Below are positions 57,410-64,000 of a stretch of DNA of 64,000 nucleotides, one piece after another. The stretch is from positions 62,001 to 126,000 of the forward strand of contig NZ_BAAARY010000003.1 of the NCBI RefSeq assembly GCF_039532605.1, written 5' to 3'. The stretch's first letter is position 1. Each line of letters starts with the position of its first letter. The DNA comes from Pilimelia columellifera (lineage in GTDB: Bacteria > Actinomycetota > Actinomycetes > Mycobacteriales > Micromonosporaceae). Below the pieces are notes generated by a model that was given only the letters and a program-made list of their open reading frames with translations, had not been told where the DNA came from and did no database searches. The position numbers and the translations under genes were made by a program.

Positions 57410-59578
57410 ATGCGCCCAGTTCCAAGGCTGTTGGTTGGCCTGCTCGCAGTAGTGACGCTTTCCCCCGTACTGCCTGCCGCGCAGGCGTCCGCGGCGGCCC
57501 CCCGCCCGGTCGCCAAGCACAAGGTCGGCGGCTATGTGAAGAGCCCTGGTCGGATCAACGCCAAGCCCAGGGTTCGCACGCTCAACGTCCTGCCCGCCTC
57601 GGTGGACCTGCGCTCGTATGCGCCGGCTGTCGGCAACCAGGGCCAGATCGGCTCATGCGTCTCGTGGAGCATCGCCCACTCGATCATGGGCTACTGGGCG
57701 AACCGGACCGGTGGCGTCGGCGCCCCGTACGCGCCGCTCTACCTGTACATGCGGACGGTCGCCGCCGGCGGCGCCCCGAGCGCGGGCACCAACCCGGACC
57801 ACGCCCTGAGCGTGGCCACCAACTCGGGTGTCACCACCCAGGCGGACTACTTCCAGGGCTACTACAACTACCAGACCCCGCCCACCGCCGGGCAGATCGC
57901 CAACGCGGCGAACTACCGCGTCTCCGGCTACAGCCGGCTGTGGCTGGGCGCCGGCCAGACCACCGCCGCCAAGGAACTGATGATGCAGTCGTTGGCGTCC
58001 GGCAACCCGGTCGCGATCGGCATGCCGGTGTACTCGAACTTCATGAGCCTGGGCGCGCACACCCTGTACAGCACGGTGTCGGGAACCAACCAGGGCGGCC
58101 ACATGATGGCTGCCTACGGCTACGACAGCCAGGGCATCTTCGTCCGTAACTCGTGGGGCACAGGTTGGGGCAACAGCGGCGACGTCAAGATCGCCTGGTC
58201 GTACGTGCTGGGCAAGGTCGACGCGGCCTACACGGTCAACGGCATCAACACCCCAGCCCAGGCGACCCCGATCGCGCCGACCGTGGCCCGCCTGTCGGTC
58301 CTCAAGGGCTCGAAGCTCGGCGGCACGCAGGTCACCCTGACCGGCTCCGGCATGGACAGCGTCACCGGCGTCACCTTCGGCGGCGTGCCCGCGACGAACC
58401 TCACGCCGACCACCACCAACGGCACCACCACCCTGACGGTGACCACGCCGCCCGGCGCGGTCGGCACGACCGTCGACGTGGTGGCCACCAACCCCGCTGG
58501 CAGCAGCGCGGTGACGGCGACCTCGAAGTTCCTGTACACGCCACCGTCGCCGGAGTTGTCGTCGCTCAGCACGAACAGCACGGTGATCTTCGGCGGGGAA
58601 CGCATCACGATGACCGGTGGCCAGTTCGCCACCGGCGTCAAGGTGATGGTCGGGGCGAAGTACGCCACCGGAATCGTGATCACCTCGCCGACGCAGCTGA
58701 GTTTCCTCGCGCCGGCACAGGTCGCCGGAACCTACCCGGTGAAGGCGCTCAACACCTACGGCGCCAGCGCGATGACGAACCTGACGTACGTCAACCCGCC
58801 GCCGCCGACCGTCGCCACGGTCGTCCCGTCGACGGTCATGTACTACAAGAGCACGCCGGTGCTGCTGACCGGCGCGAACCTGACCGGCGCCACCCTGGTG
58901 ACGCTGGGTGGGTACAAGGTGGCCTTCACCAAGGTCTCGGCCACGCAGCTGAAGGTGACGGTCCCGGTCAAGAACCCGGGGACGTACAGCCTCCAGGTCA
59001 CCACTCCGGGCGGCACGGTGACGGTGGCCACGCCGATCACCTCGGTCGTTCCGGCCGCGCCGACGGTCACCGGGCTCAGCGTGACCAGCGCCAACATCGG
59101 AGCCCCGTCGACGGTGGTCCTGGTCAACGGCACGAACCTGACCGACGCCAGCAAGGTGTATGTCGGCGGTGTGGCGGTGACCTTCGCCCGGGTCTCGGAC
59201 ACCCAGGTCAAGGCGACGCTGGCCAAGCGGTACGCGGGTGGCTACTACGTGCAGGTGCAGACCCCGGGCGGTCTGAGCCCGGCGACCTCGGCGGGAGTGT
59301 TCACCTACTTCACCCCGGCGGCGCCGACGGTGGGCGCCTTGAGCGTCACCAGCACGTCGATCACCAAGTCCTCGACGGTGGTGTACGTCAACGGCGCGAA
59401 CCTCTCGTATGCCACGAAGGTGTACGTGGGTGGGGTGGCGGTCGGCTTCACCAAGATCTCGGATACGCAGATCAAGGCGACGCTCGGCAAGCGGTACGCG
59501 GGCAACTACTACGTCCAGGTGCAGACCCCGGGCGGCCTCAGCGGCGCGAGCCAGGCGGGAGTGTTCCGTTACGTGTGA
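57410..59578 (+). CDS. secreted papain-family cysteine protease with IPT/TIG repeats
   Basis: 722 residues. Signal peptide about 1-29 (RLLVGLLAVVTLSPVLPAAQASAAA). C1A peptidase domain: NQGQIGSCVSW with nucleophile Cys83, GGHMMAAYGYD with His231, and VRNSWGTGWG with Asn247. From about 285 to the end there are five IPT/TIG immunoglobulin-like repeats (VTLTGSGM, ITMTGGQF, VLLTGANL, VLVNGTNL, VVYVNGANL). The last two are almost identical. A ribosome site GGAGGAG precedes ATG 57410. Probably cell-surface or extracellular; the 200-bp upstream region shows no riboswitch I can name. Confidence 0.88.
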   Translation: MRPVPRLLVGLLAVVTLSPVLPAAQASAAAPRPVAKHKVGGYVKSPGRINAKPRVRTLNVLPASVDLRSYAPAVGNQGQIGSCVSWSIAHSIMGYWANRTGGVGAPYAPLYLYMRTVAAGGAPSAGTNPDHALSVATNSGVTTQADYFQGYYNYQTPPTAGQIANAANYRVSGYSRLWLGAGQTTAAKELMMQSLASGNPVAIGMPVYSNFMSLGAHTLYSTVSGTNQGGHMMAAYGYDSQGIFVRNSWGTGWGNSGDVKIAWSYVLGKVDAAYTVNGINTPAQATPIAPTVARLSVLKGSKLGGTQVTLTGSGMDSVTGVTFGGVPATNLTPTTTNGTTTLTVTTPPGAVGTTVDVVATNPAGSSAVTATSKFLYTPPSPELSSLSTNSTVIFGGERITMTGGQFATGVKVMVGAKYATGIVITSPTQLSFLAPAQVAGTYPVKALNTYGASAMTNLTYVNPPPPTVATVVPSTVMYYKSTPVLLTGANLTGATLVTLGGYKVAFTKVSATQLKVTVPVKNPGTYSLQVTTPGGTVTVATPITSVVPAAPTVTGLSVTSANIGAPSTVVLVNGTNLTDASKVYVGGVAVTFARVSDTQVKATLAKRYAGGYYVQVQTPGGLSPATSAGVFTYFTPAAPTVGALSVTSTSITKSSTVVYVNGANLSYATKVYVGGVAVGFTKISDTQIKATLGKRYAGNYYVQVQTPGGLSGASQAGVFRYV

Positions 59579-59596
59579 TGACCGACGGTAGGCAGC

Positions 59597-59640
59597 GATG
59601 AACCCCCGAGTGTGATCTAAATCACACCCAGGGGTTCATC
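59597..59640. promoter_or_regulatory. large hairpin containing a CRP-type palindrome
   Basis: Outer arms GATGAACCCC (59597-59606) and GGGGTTCATC (59631-59640) enclose TGTGATCTAAATCACA (59611-59626), the textbook TGTGA-N6-TCACA site of CRP-family regulators. It sits between the two protease genes, 80 bp before the second start. It could terminate the first transcript, bind a cAMP-receptor homologue for the second, or both. Confidence 0.6.
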
Positions 59641-59719
59641 TGGTGTGGCGGTCCGTGCGTACTCCTTGGTCAGAGCGGCGATGTTTTCCCCTCACTTCGC
59701 CGCACGAGAGGAGACCCGG

Positions 59720-61429
59720 ATGAACCGCATGCGCGCCACCTCAACGGCTGTGCTTGGCGGAGCGGTCCTGGTGGCCGCAGGCCTCACAGTTCCGGCGCTC
59801 GCGGAGACCACGTCGCCGCCGCAGTCGGCGGTGGTCCAGCTCATGAGCCGTGACCTTGGTCTCACTGCCGACCAGGCGCAAGGTCAACTCGCCTTCGACT
59901 CCCAGCTCCCCGGCCTGGTCGACCAGATCGGCGCAGACCTGGGCGACTTCGCCGCGAAAGGCTCCGGGCGCGCCCCCCTGCCCGACGCTGACCTCCTCAG
60001 CCTCGGTGGCATCGACAGCGGCGCCGGGCAGGCCCAGAGCCGTGGCGTCGCCGGCGTCTTCGCCGGAGCCTGGGTCGACCGCGACAACAAGAAACTCAAG
60101 ATCGGTATCACCGACCCGGACGCCGCGGCGGCGGTTCGCCGCGCTGGCGCCGAGCCCAAGATCGTCACATACAACGCGGCGCAGCTGGCCACCGTCAAGG
60201 CCGACCTCGACCGTCGGGCGACGAAGATCACCCCGACGTCCGCCCCCGGCTGGTACGTCGACCCGGCCACCAACAGCGTGGTGGTGCTCGCCACGCCGGG
60301 CAGGGAAGCCGCCGCGAAGGCGTGGGCGCTCAAGGCCGGCGCCCCGGCCAAGGCGGTCCGTATCGTCAAGTCCAACGAACGGCCACGCGCCTTCGCCGGC
60401 GATCTCCGGGGCGCCGAGCCGTACCTGGTCAACGGCGACGCCAGGTGCTCGGTCGGATTCTCGGTCATCGGCGGCTTCGTCAGCGCCGGCCACTGCGGTC
60501 AGCGTGGCGCCCAGACCACAACCGGTCAGGACGCCGAACTGCAGGGCGTGTTCGGCGCCTCCTCCTTCCCCGGCGACGACTTCAGCTTCGTCAGCACCTC
60601 CCGCGACGTCATCCCGACGCCGGTCGTCGCCACCGAGCGCGGCGACGTGCCGGTCCGTGGCAGCGAGGAGGCGCCGATCGGATCGACCGTGTGCCGGTCC
60701 GGCTCCACCACTGGGACCCGGTGCGGCGCGATCCTCGCCAAGAACGCCACCGTCAACTACGCCGAGGGCGCGGTCACCGGCCTCACCCGTACGAACGTGT
60801 GCGCCGAGCCCGGCGACTCGGGCGGCCCGTTCTTCTCCGCCGACCAGGCCCAGGGTATGACCTCCGGCGGGTCCGGCGACTGCGTCAGCGGCGGCATCAC
60901 TTTCTTCCAACCCGTCAACGAGGTGCTTGACCGGCTCGACCTGACTCTGGTGACCACCGGCGCGGCGGCCCTGTCCGCCAACCGGGCCAGCCTGGGCGGC
61001 CAGCCGGCACTCGGCACGTTCAGCGGCGCTGCGGACGGTCCCGACTCCCAGCCCGTCGCCAACGACGCCGGCCTGGGTTCCGGCAATGCCAATGGCGGCG
61101 CCGCCGCGATCGAGGCCGTCCCCGCCGCCTGCCGCGGCGGCCAGACCCACGACGGCGCCCTCGCCGCCAGCGGTGACCAGACGCTTGAGCCCGACCAGCC
61201 GTTCGTCCAGGCGCCAGCCGGCGAGCAGGTGCTCTGCCTCGCCGGCCCCACGGACGCCGACTTCAACCTCGCCCTGCAACGGTGGAGCGGTGTGAGATGG
61301 GAGACGGTCGGCAAGGCCGACAGCGACGACTCATCCGAGGTGCTCCGCTTCGACGGAACCGCCGGCCTGTACCGCTATCAGGTGACGTCGGAGCAGGGCG
61401 AGGGTGAGTACACATTGACTGTCCGGTGA
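59720..61429 (+). CDS. secreted chymotrypsin-like (S1E, streptogrisin-type) serine protease
   Basis: 569 residues. Signal peptide 1-28 (TVPALA^E), a propeptide at about 30-215 of the alpha-lytic-protease type, then the catalytic domain: SAGHCG with His258, DDFSF with Asp287 (or 286), and GDSGGP with Ser367, plus Cys pairs (SVGF...HCG, VCRSG...TRCG). The last 180 residues form an extra domain with AACRGGQTHDG and a final EGEYTLTVR, probably substrate or surface binding. Start from AGAGGAG. The upstream hairpin contains a CRP-like site. Confidence 0.9.
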   Translation: MNRMRATSTAVLGGAVLVAAGLTVPALAETTSPPQSAVVQLMSRDLGLTADQAQGQLAFDSQLPGLVDQIGADLGDFAAKGSGRAPLPDADLLSLGGIDSGAGQAQSRGVAGVFAGAWVDRDNKKLKIGITDPDAAAAVRRAGAEPKIVTYNAAQLATVKADLDRRATKITPTSAPGWYVDPATNSVVVLATPGREAAAKAWALKAGAPAKAVRIVKSNERPRAFAGDLRGAEPYLVNGDARCSVGFSVIGGFVSAGHCGQRGAQTTTGQDAELQGVFGASSFPGDDFSFVSTSRDVIPTPVVATERGDVPVRGSEEAPIGSTVCRSGSTTGTRCGAILAKNATVNYAEGAVTGLTRTNVCAEPGDSGGPFFSADQAQGMTSGGSGDCVSGGITFFQPVNEVLDRLDLTLVTTGAAALSANRASLGGQPALGTFSGAADGPDSQPVANDAGLGSGNANGGAAAIEAVPAACRGGQTHDGALAASGDQTLEPDQPFVQAPAGEQVLCLAGPTDADFNLALQRWSGVRWETVGKADSDDSSEVLRFDGTAGLYRYQVTSEQGEGEYTLTVR

Positions 61430-61468
61430 TCCGATGTTGCCGGCGCATCGGCGGCATCGGATCACCGG
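61423..61468. terminator. terminator overlapping the S1 protease stop codon
   Basis: Perfect 14-bp arms CCGGTGATCCGATG (61423-61436) and CATCGGATCACCGG (61455-61468) around an inner TTGCCG/CGGCGG stem; the stop codon (61427-61429) lies inside the left arm. Confidence 0.75.
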
Positions 61469-61577
61469 CGGCCTGGTCGCCCGGTCGAACGTCCCCCTCG
61501 ACCGGTCAGCCAGTGCGCGGCCAGTGGTGACGGATCTTGTGAGGGAGGTCCGGAGACCGCCAGGCCCAACCGAAAGA

Positions 61578-61629
61578 GGCGGCGGCGTCTTTTCCCGATA
61601 GTTGCGGATCGGGAAGCGGCGCCGCCGCC
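61578..61629. terminator. nested GC-rich hairpin, terminator of the MaoC gene (minus strand) or bidirectional
   Basis: Inner arms TTCCCGAT / ATCGGGAA with an outer GGCGGCGGCG / CGCCGCCGCC, 28 bp past the stop of the minus-strand MaoC gene and also downstream of the plus-strand protease. No long U-run. Confidence 0.5.
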
Positions 61630-61656
61630 GTTCGTCCGCTCGACCTGGCGCGCTTG

Positions 61657-62109
61657 TCAGAGGTAGATGCGGGTGACCGTCTCGGCGACACAGACCGGTT
61701 TCTGGCCGCCCTCGCGCTCCACGGTCACCTCCAGGACCAGCTGAACACCGCCGGAGACATCCTCAGCGGAGGTGACCCGCACGCCGGCCCGGACCGCCGA
61801 GCCGGTCGGCAACGCGGCGGGGAAGCGCACCTTGTTGAGACCGTAGTTGACGCGCAGCCGGGCGCCCTCGACCGTGAGCACGCTGGTCACCAACGACGGC
61901 AGCAGCGACAGCAGGAGGTAACCGTGGGCGATGGTCGTGCCGTACGGGCCCTGCGCCGCCCGTTCTGGATCGGTGTGGATCCACTGCCGGTCCCCGGTGG
62001 CCTCGGCGAACGCGTCGACCTGTGCCTGGTCGACGAGGCGCCAACCGCTGTAGCCGAGGTGTTCGCCGACGGCCTTGGCCAGCTCGGCGGGCGTCCCGAA
62101 GGTGCGCAT
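61657..62109 (-). CDS. MaoC-like (R)-enoyl-CoA hydratase
   Basis: 150 residues, ATG 62109 with AGGAG at 9 nt. Hot-dog fold: FAEATGDRQWIHTDPERA contains the catalytic Asp/His pair (hydratase motif 2), followed by GPYGTTIAHGYLLLSLLP. Acts on acyl-CoA thioesters in fatty-acid or polyketide metabolism. There is no neighbouring acyl-CoA gene, so the pathway is unknown. The homologue in mycobacteria is annotated HtdY-like. Confidence 0.88.
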   Translation of the reverse strand: MRTFGTPAELAKAVGEHLGYSGWRLVDQAQVDAFAEATGDRQWIHTDPERAAQGPYGTTIAHGYLLLSLLPSLVTSVLTVEGARLRVNYGLNKVRFPAALPTGSAVRAGVRVTSAEDVSGGVQLVLEVTVEREGGQKPVCVAETVTRIYL

Positions 62110-62123
62110 GGGTGGTGACTCCT

Positions 62124-62555
62124 CTAGATGGCGGCGCGTAGCCGGATTGTTGTGCCGTGGTCGCCGGTGTCGACGGTCATACCGTCGGTGAGCTGGCGGG
62201 CCAGCCACAGCCCCCAGCCTCCCGCCAGGTCGACGGGGGGCCGTTCGTGACCGGCGGCGCCGCCGACGGCGATTCCGCCGCCATGGTCGACGATCTCGCA
62301 GAGCAGGGCGCCGTCGGCGAGCCACAGCCGTAGCTGGCCGATGCCCCCGCCGTGGCGCACCGCGTTGGTGACCAGCTCGTTGACCGCGAGGATGAAGTCG
62401 TCCCGTCGTTGCCCGGTGAGCCCTACCGCCGCGACGTGCTGTGACACCTGGTGGCGGATCGTGGTCACGCCGGCCTGGTCGAACGTGCCCCGGAGCAGCT
62501 CACGGCCAGCCGCGGCCGGGCCGGAGCCGGCCGCGGCGGCTGCGCCGGGAACCAT
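62124..62555 (-). CDS. RsbW-like ATP-binding anti-sigma/Ser-Thr kinase
   Basis: 143 residues from ATG 62555 (GAGGT upstream; the frame extends further without a better site). HATPase_c_2 fold: FILAVNELVTNAVRHGG (N-box), CEIVDHGGGI (G1) and AGGWGLWLARQLTDGM (G2). These proteins usually bind a sigma factor or an STAS partner and switch on phosphorylation state; no partner gene is adjacent. Part of the abundant actinobacterial ATPase family. Only 14 bp from the downstream MaoC gene on the same strand, hence likely co-transcribed. Confidence 0.82.
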   Translation of the reverse strand: MVPGAAAAAGSGPAAAGRELLRGTFDQAGVTTIRHQVSQHVAAVGLTGQRRDDFILAVNELVTNAVRHGGGIGQLRLWLADGALLCEIVDHGGGIAVGGAAGHERPPVDLAGGWGLWLARQLTDGMTVDTGDHGTTIRLRAAI

Positions 62556-62770
62556 AGTGTCTACCTCGCGATGTGCGGCGTCACGAATCGATGGTGATGA
62601 CCCGTGCCGATGGTGGTGACCCGAGGCCGTCATCGTGCCGGTCATGACGTGATGACGCCTGCCGTCGGTGGATCGGATGTCCAACAGTACGCCGGGCGGT
62701 TGACCGTTGGCGTCACTGCGCCGGCCCGTCGCCCGGCCGCGTCGGGTCGATCGTCCGGTGGCAGCATGCG

Positions 62771-63937
62771 GTGATGGTGTTCGTTTCCGGATCGGATCAG
62801 CCGCCGTCCCACCGACCAGGCCGCCTGCTCGGGCCACTGTGGCGTGCCGTGGCGGTGTTCCGCCTCGCGGCGTTGGCGTATGTCGGATATCTGACAGTGG
62901 CGAACGCCGACCTGTACCAACGCCCAGCCGTCGCCTGGGCGGTTCTCGCGCTGATGGCGGGTTGGACCGGCTTCACCTGGTGGGCCTACGCCGCGCCGGG
63001 CCGGCGCACCTGGCGGGTCCTCGTGCCGGACCTGGGCGTCACCGCGGTGATCGAACTGAGCACGGTCTGGGTCATCGGCGTCGAGGCGCTGACGCAGGGC
63101 ATCCCGACGATGGCGGTCGCCTGGATGGCCGGTCCAGTGCTCGCCTGGTCCATCGCCGGCGGACGCCGACTCGGCGTGGCCGCCGCGCTGTTCATGGGCG
63201 CGGTCGAGATCGTCGTGCGCGGCGCCGCCCAGCAGACCGCCACCACCGGCACCATCCTCATGCTGCTGGCCGCCGTCTCCACCGGCCATGTGGCCCGCCT
63301 CGCCGGCGACACCGAACGGCTCACGCAGGCCGCGATCGAGCGGGAGGCCGCCGCCCGGGAGCGCGAACGCCTCGCCCGCGGCATCCACGACTCGGTGCTC
63401 CAGGTGCTCGCCATGGTCGCCCGGCGCGGCGCCCGGCTGGACGGGGAAGCCGGGGAACTGGCCCGACTCGCCGGCGAGCAGGAGGCCGCGCTGCGGGCGC
63501 TCATCGGCAGCAGCACGCCGGCCGGCGGCCCCGCCGCGGACGACACCGTCGACCTCAGCGCCCTCATCAACGGCCTCGCCGGTCGGGCGGTGTCGGTGGC
63601 CACGCCGGCCGAGCCGACACTGCTGCCGGCCGCGGCCGCGCACGAGGTCGCCCGCGCGGTGCGGGCCGCGCTGGACAACGTGGCCCGTCACGGCGGTTTG
63701 ACCGCCAAGGCATGGGTGCTCGTGGAGGACGAGCCGGGCGCCGTCACCGTCACCGTCCGGGACGACGGGGTCGGCATCCCACCCGGTCGACTGACTGAGG
63801 CGGCGGCCGGTGGCCGGCTCGGCGTGGCACAGTCGATCCAGGGCCGTATCGCCGACCTGGGCGGCGTCGTCAGCCTCCGGTCCGAGCCCGGCGAAGGCAC
63901 CGAGATCGAGCTACGGGTGCCCCGCCGCGCGCGATGA
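62771..63937 (+). CDS. NarL-type sensor histidine kinase (MacS-like)
   Basis: 388 residues. About six hydrophobic segments in the first 185 residues form the sensor (DUF5931-like), then a dimerisation helix with the phosphoacceptor in RERLARGIHDSVLQVLAMV. The HATPase domain contains AALDNVARHGG (N-box with Asn) and VRDDGVGIPPGRL (G-box). It precedes a response-regulator gene by 20 nt. MacS-type kinases in Streptomyces control antibiotic and development genes. GTG 62771 or ATG 62774 could start translation. Confidence 0.88.
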   Translation: MMVFVSGSDQPPSHRPGRLLGPLWRAVAVFRLAALAYVGYLTVANADLYQRPAVAWAVLALMAGWTGFTWWAYAAPGRRTWRVLVPDLGVTAVIELSTVWVIGVEALTQGIPTMAVAWMAGPVLAWSIAGGRRLGVAAALFMGAVEIVVRGAAQQTATTGTILMLLAAVSTGHVARLAGDTERLTQAAIEREAAARERERLARGIHDSVLQVLAMVARRGARLDGEAGELARLAGEQEAALRALIGSSTPAGGPAADDTVDLSALINGLAGRAVSVATPAEPTLLPAAAAHEVARAVRAALDNVARHGGLTAKAWVLVEDEPGAVTVTVRDDGVGIPPGRLTEAAAGGRLGVAQSIQGRIADLGGVVSLRSEPGEGTEIELRVPRRAR

Positions 63938-63945
63938 GCCCGACG

Positions 63946-63951
63946 TACGCT
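63946..63951 (+). promoter_or_regulatory. -10 box TACGCT of a leaderless mRNA
   Basis: TACGCT, then 6 nt, then GTG 63958. An internal promoter for the regulator is possible in addition to transcription from upstream. Confidence 0.45.
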
Positions 63952-63957
63952 GCGGCG

Positions 63958-64000
63958 GTGACCGAAGAGACCAACAACGACCAGTCGATCCGGGTGATGG
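63958..64000 (+). CDS. response regulator, N-terminal fragment cut by the window edge
   Basis: GTG 63958 starts VTEETNNDQSIRVM, then the sequence ends after 14 codons. SIRVM at this spacing is the usual beginning of a LuxR-type receiver (expected next: VVDDHP). Placement 20 nt after the NarL-type kinase supports this. No further domains can be seen. Confidence 0.55.
   Translation, partial: MTEETNNDQSIRVM

Noticed and set aside
62881..62896. TGTCGGATATCTGACA, which matches the TGTCRG-N4-CYGACA palindrome
   Set aside because: It lies inside the kinase coding sequence (AYVGYLT) and can be explained by codons; kept only as a coincidence.
1..64000. CRISPR array, rRNA operon, insertion sequence or prophage
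   Set aside because: No regularly spaced repeats, no rRNA sequence, no transposase, integrase or structural phage gene found in the window.

Overview
The window is high-GC actinobacterial DNA with many GTG starts and strong G/C preference at third codon positions. Gene content points to the Micromonosporaceae (Micromonospora or a close relative): WhiB7, mycoredoxin, AdnA/AdnB, a conservon-type sensor kinase with a roadblock partner, XRE/DUF5753 plus DUF397 pairs and UPF0182. From memory, the backbone adnA-adnB ... nudC ... mrx1-uvrD2-whiB7-ABC1 kinase-ThiF-like ... DUF2342-PDZ/Lon-UPF0182 keeps the gene order of M. tuberculosis Rv3202c to Rv3193c, interrupted by extra modules.

Layout. 1-3486: divergent dapD (cut by the window edge) and dapE for lysine/diaminopimelate synthesis, a LOG-family nucleotide hydrolase and a lipoprotein. 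3487-5384: a histidine-kinase relic and two neighbouring secreted proteins built from the same Cys-pair repeat, of a family I do not recognise. 5468-12084: AdnA-AdnB helicase-nuclease. 12257-18263: an FAD/NAD(P) enzyme, an EF-hand-like Ca-binding protein of proteobacterial type, and a four-gene operon (spermidine-synthase-like, DUF1190-like, glutathionylspermidine-synthase-like ATP-grasp, DUF350 membrane protein). 18333-25263: two M16 peptidase subunits, NudC lacking its zinc cysteines, an XRE/DUF397 pair, and an ArsR-like regulator with an MFS exporter. 25266-33660: mycoredoxin, UvrD2, the whiB7 leader and gene, a small protein, a ThiF-ABC1 operon preceded by three perfect DnaA boxes, a zinc ribbon, a YgjP-like metallopeptidase and a CofC/DUF2064-like protein. 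33718-39178: DUF2342, PDZ/Lon and UPF0182. 39180-41343: a palindromic repeat, two initiator tRNA-Met genes flanking a GNAT gene, and a frameshifted glycerophosphodiesterase.

42301-51874: a five-gene translationally coupled operon linking a conservon-like kinase and roadblock protein to a Cas4/Dna2-like Fe-S nuclease, an unknown protein and an SF1B helicase. It is followed convergently by a PD-(D/E)XK-DUF2075 nuclease-helicase. This is the strongest candidate here for an undescribed nucleic-acid-processing system.

51937-64000: DUF427, a PAS-GGDEF-EAL protein with a DUF574-type methyltransferase, a lone receiver next to a GAF pseudo-kinase, two secreted proteases, a MaoC hydratase, an RsbW-like ATPase and a NarL-type two-component pair cut by the window end.

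About a dozen genes carry a TANNNT box 6-8 nt upstream of the start codon, the signature of leaderless transcription.
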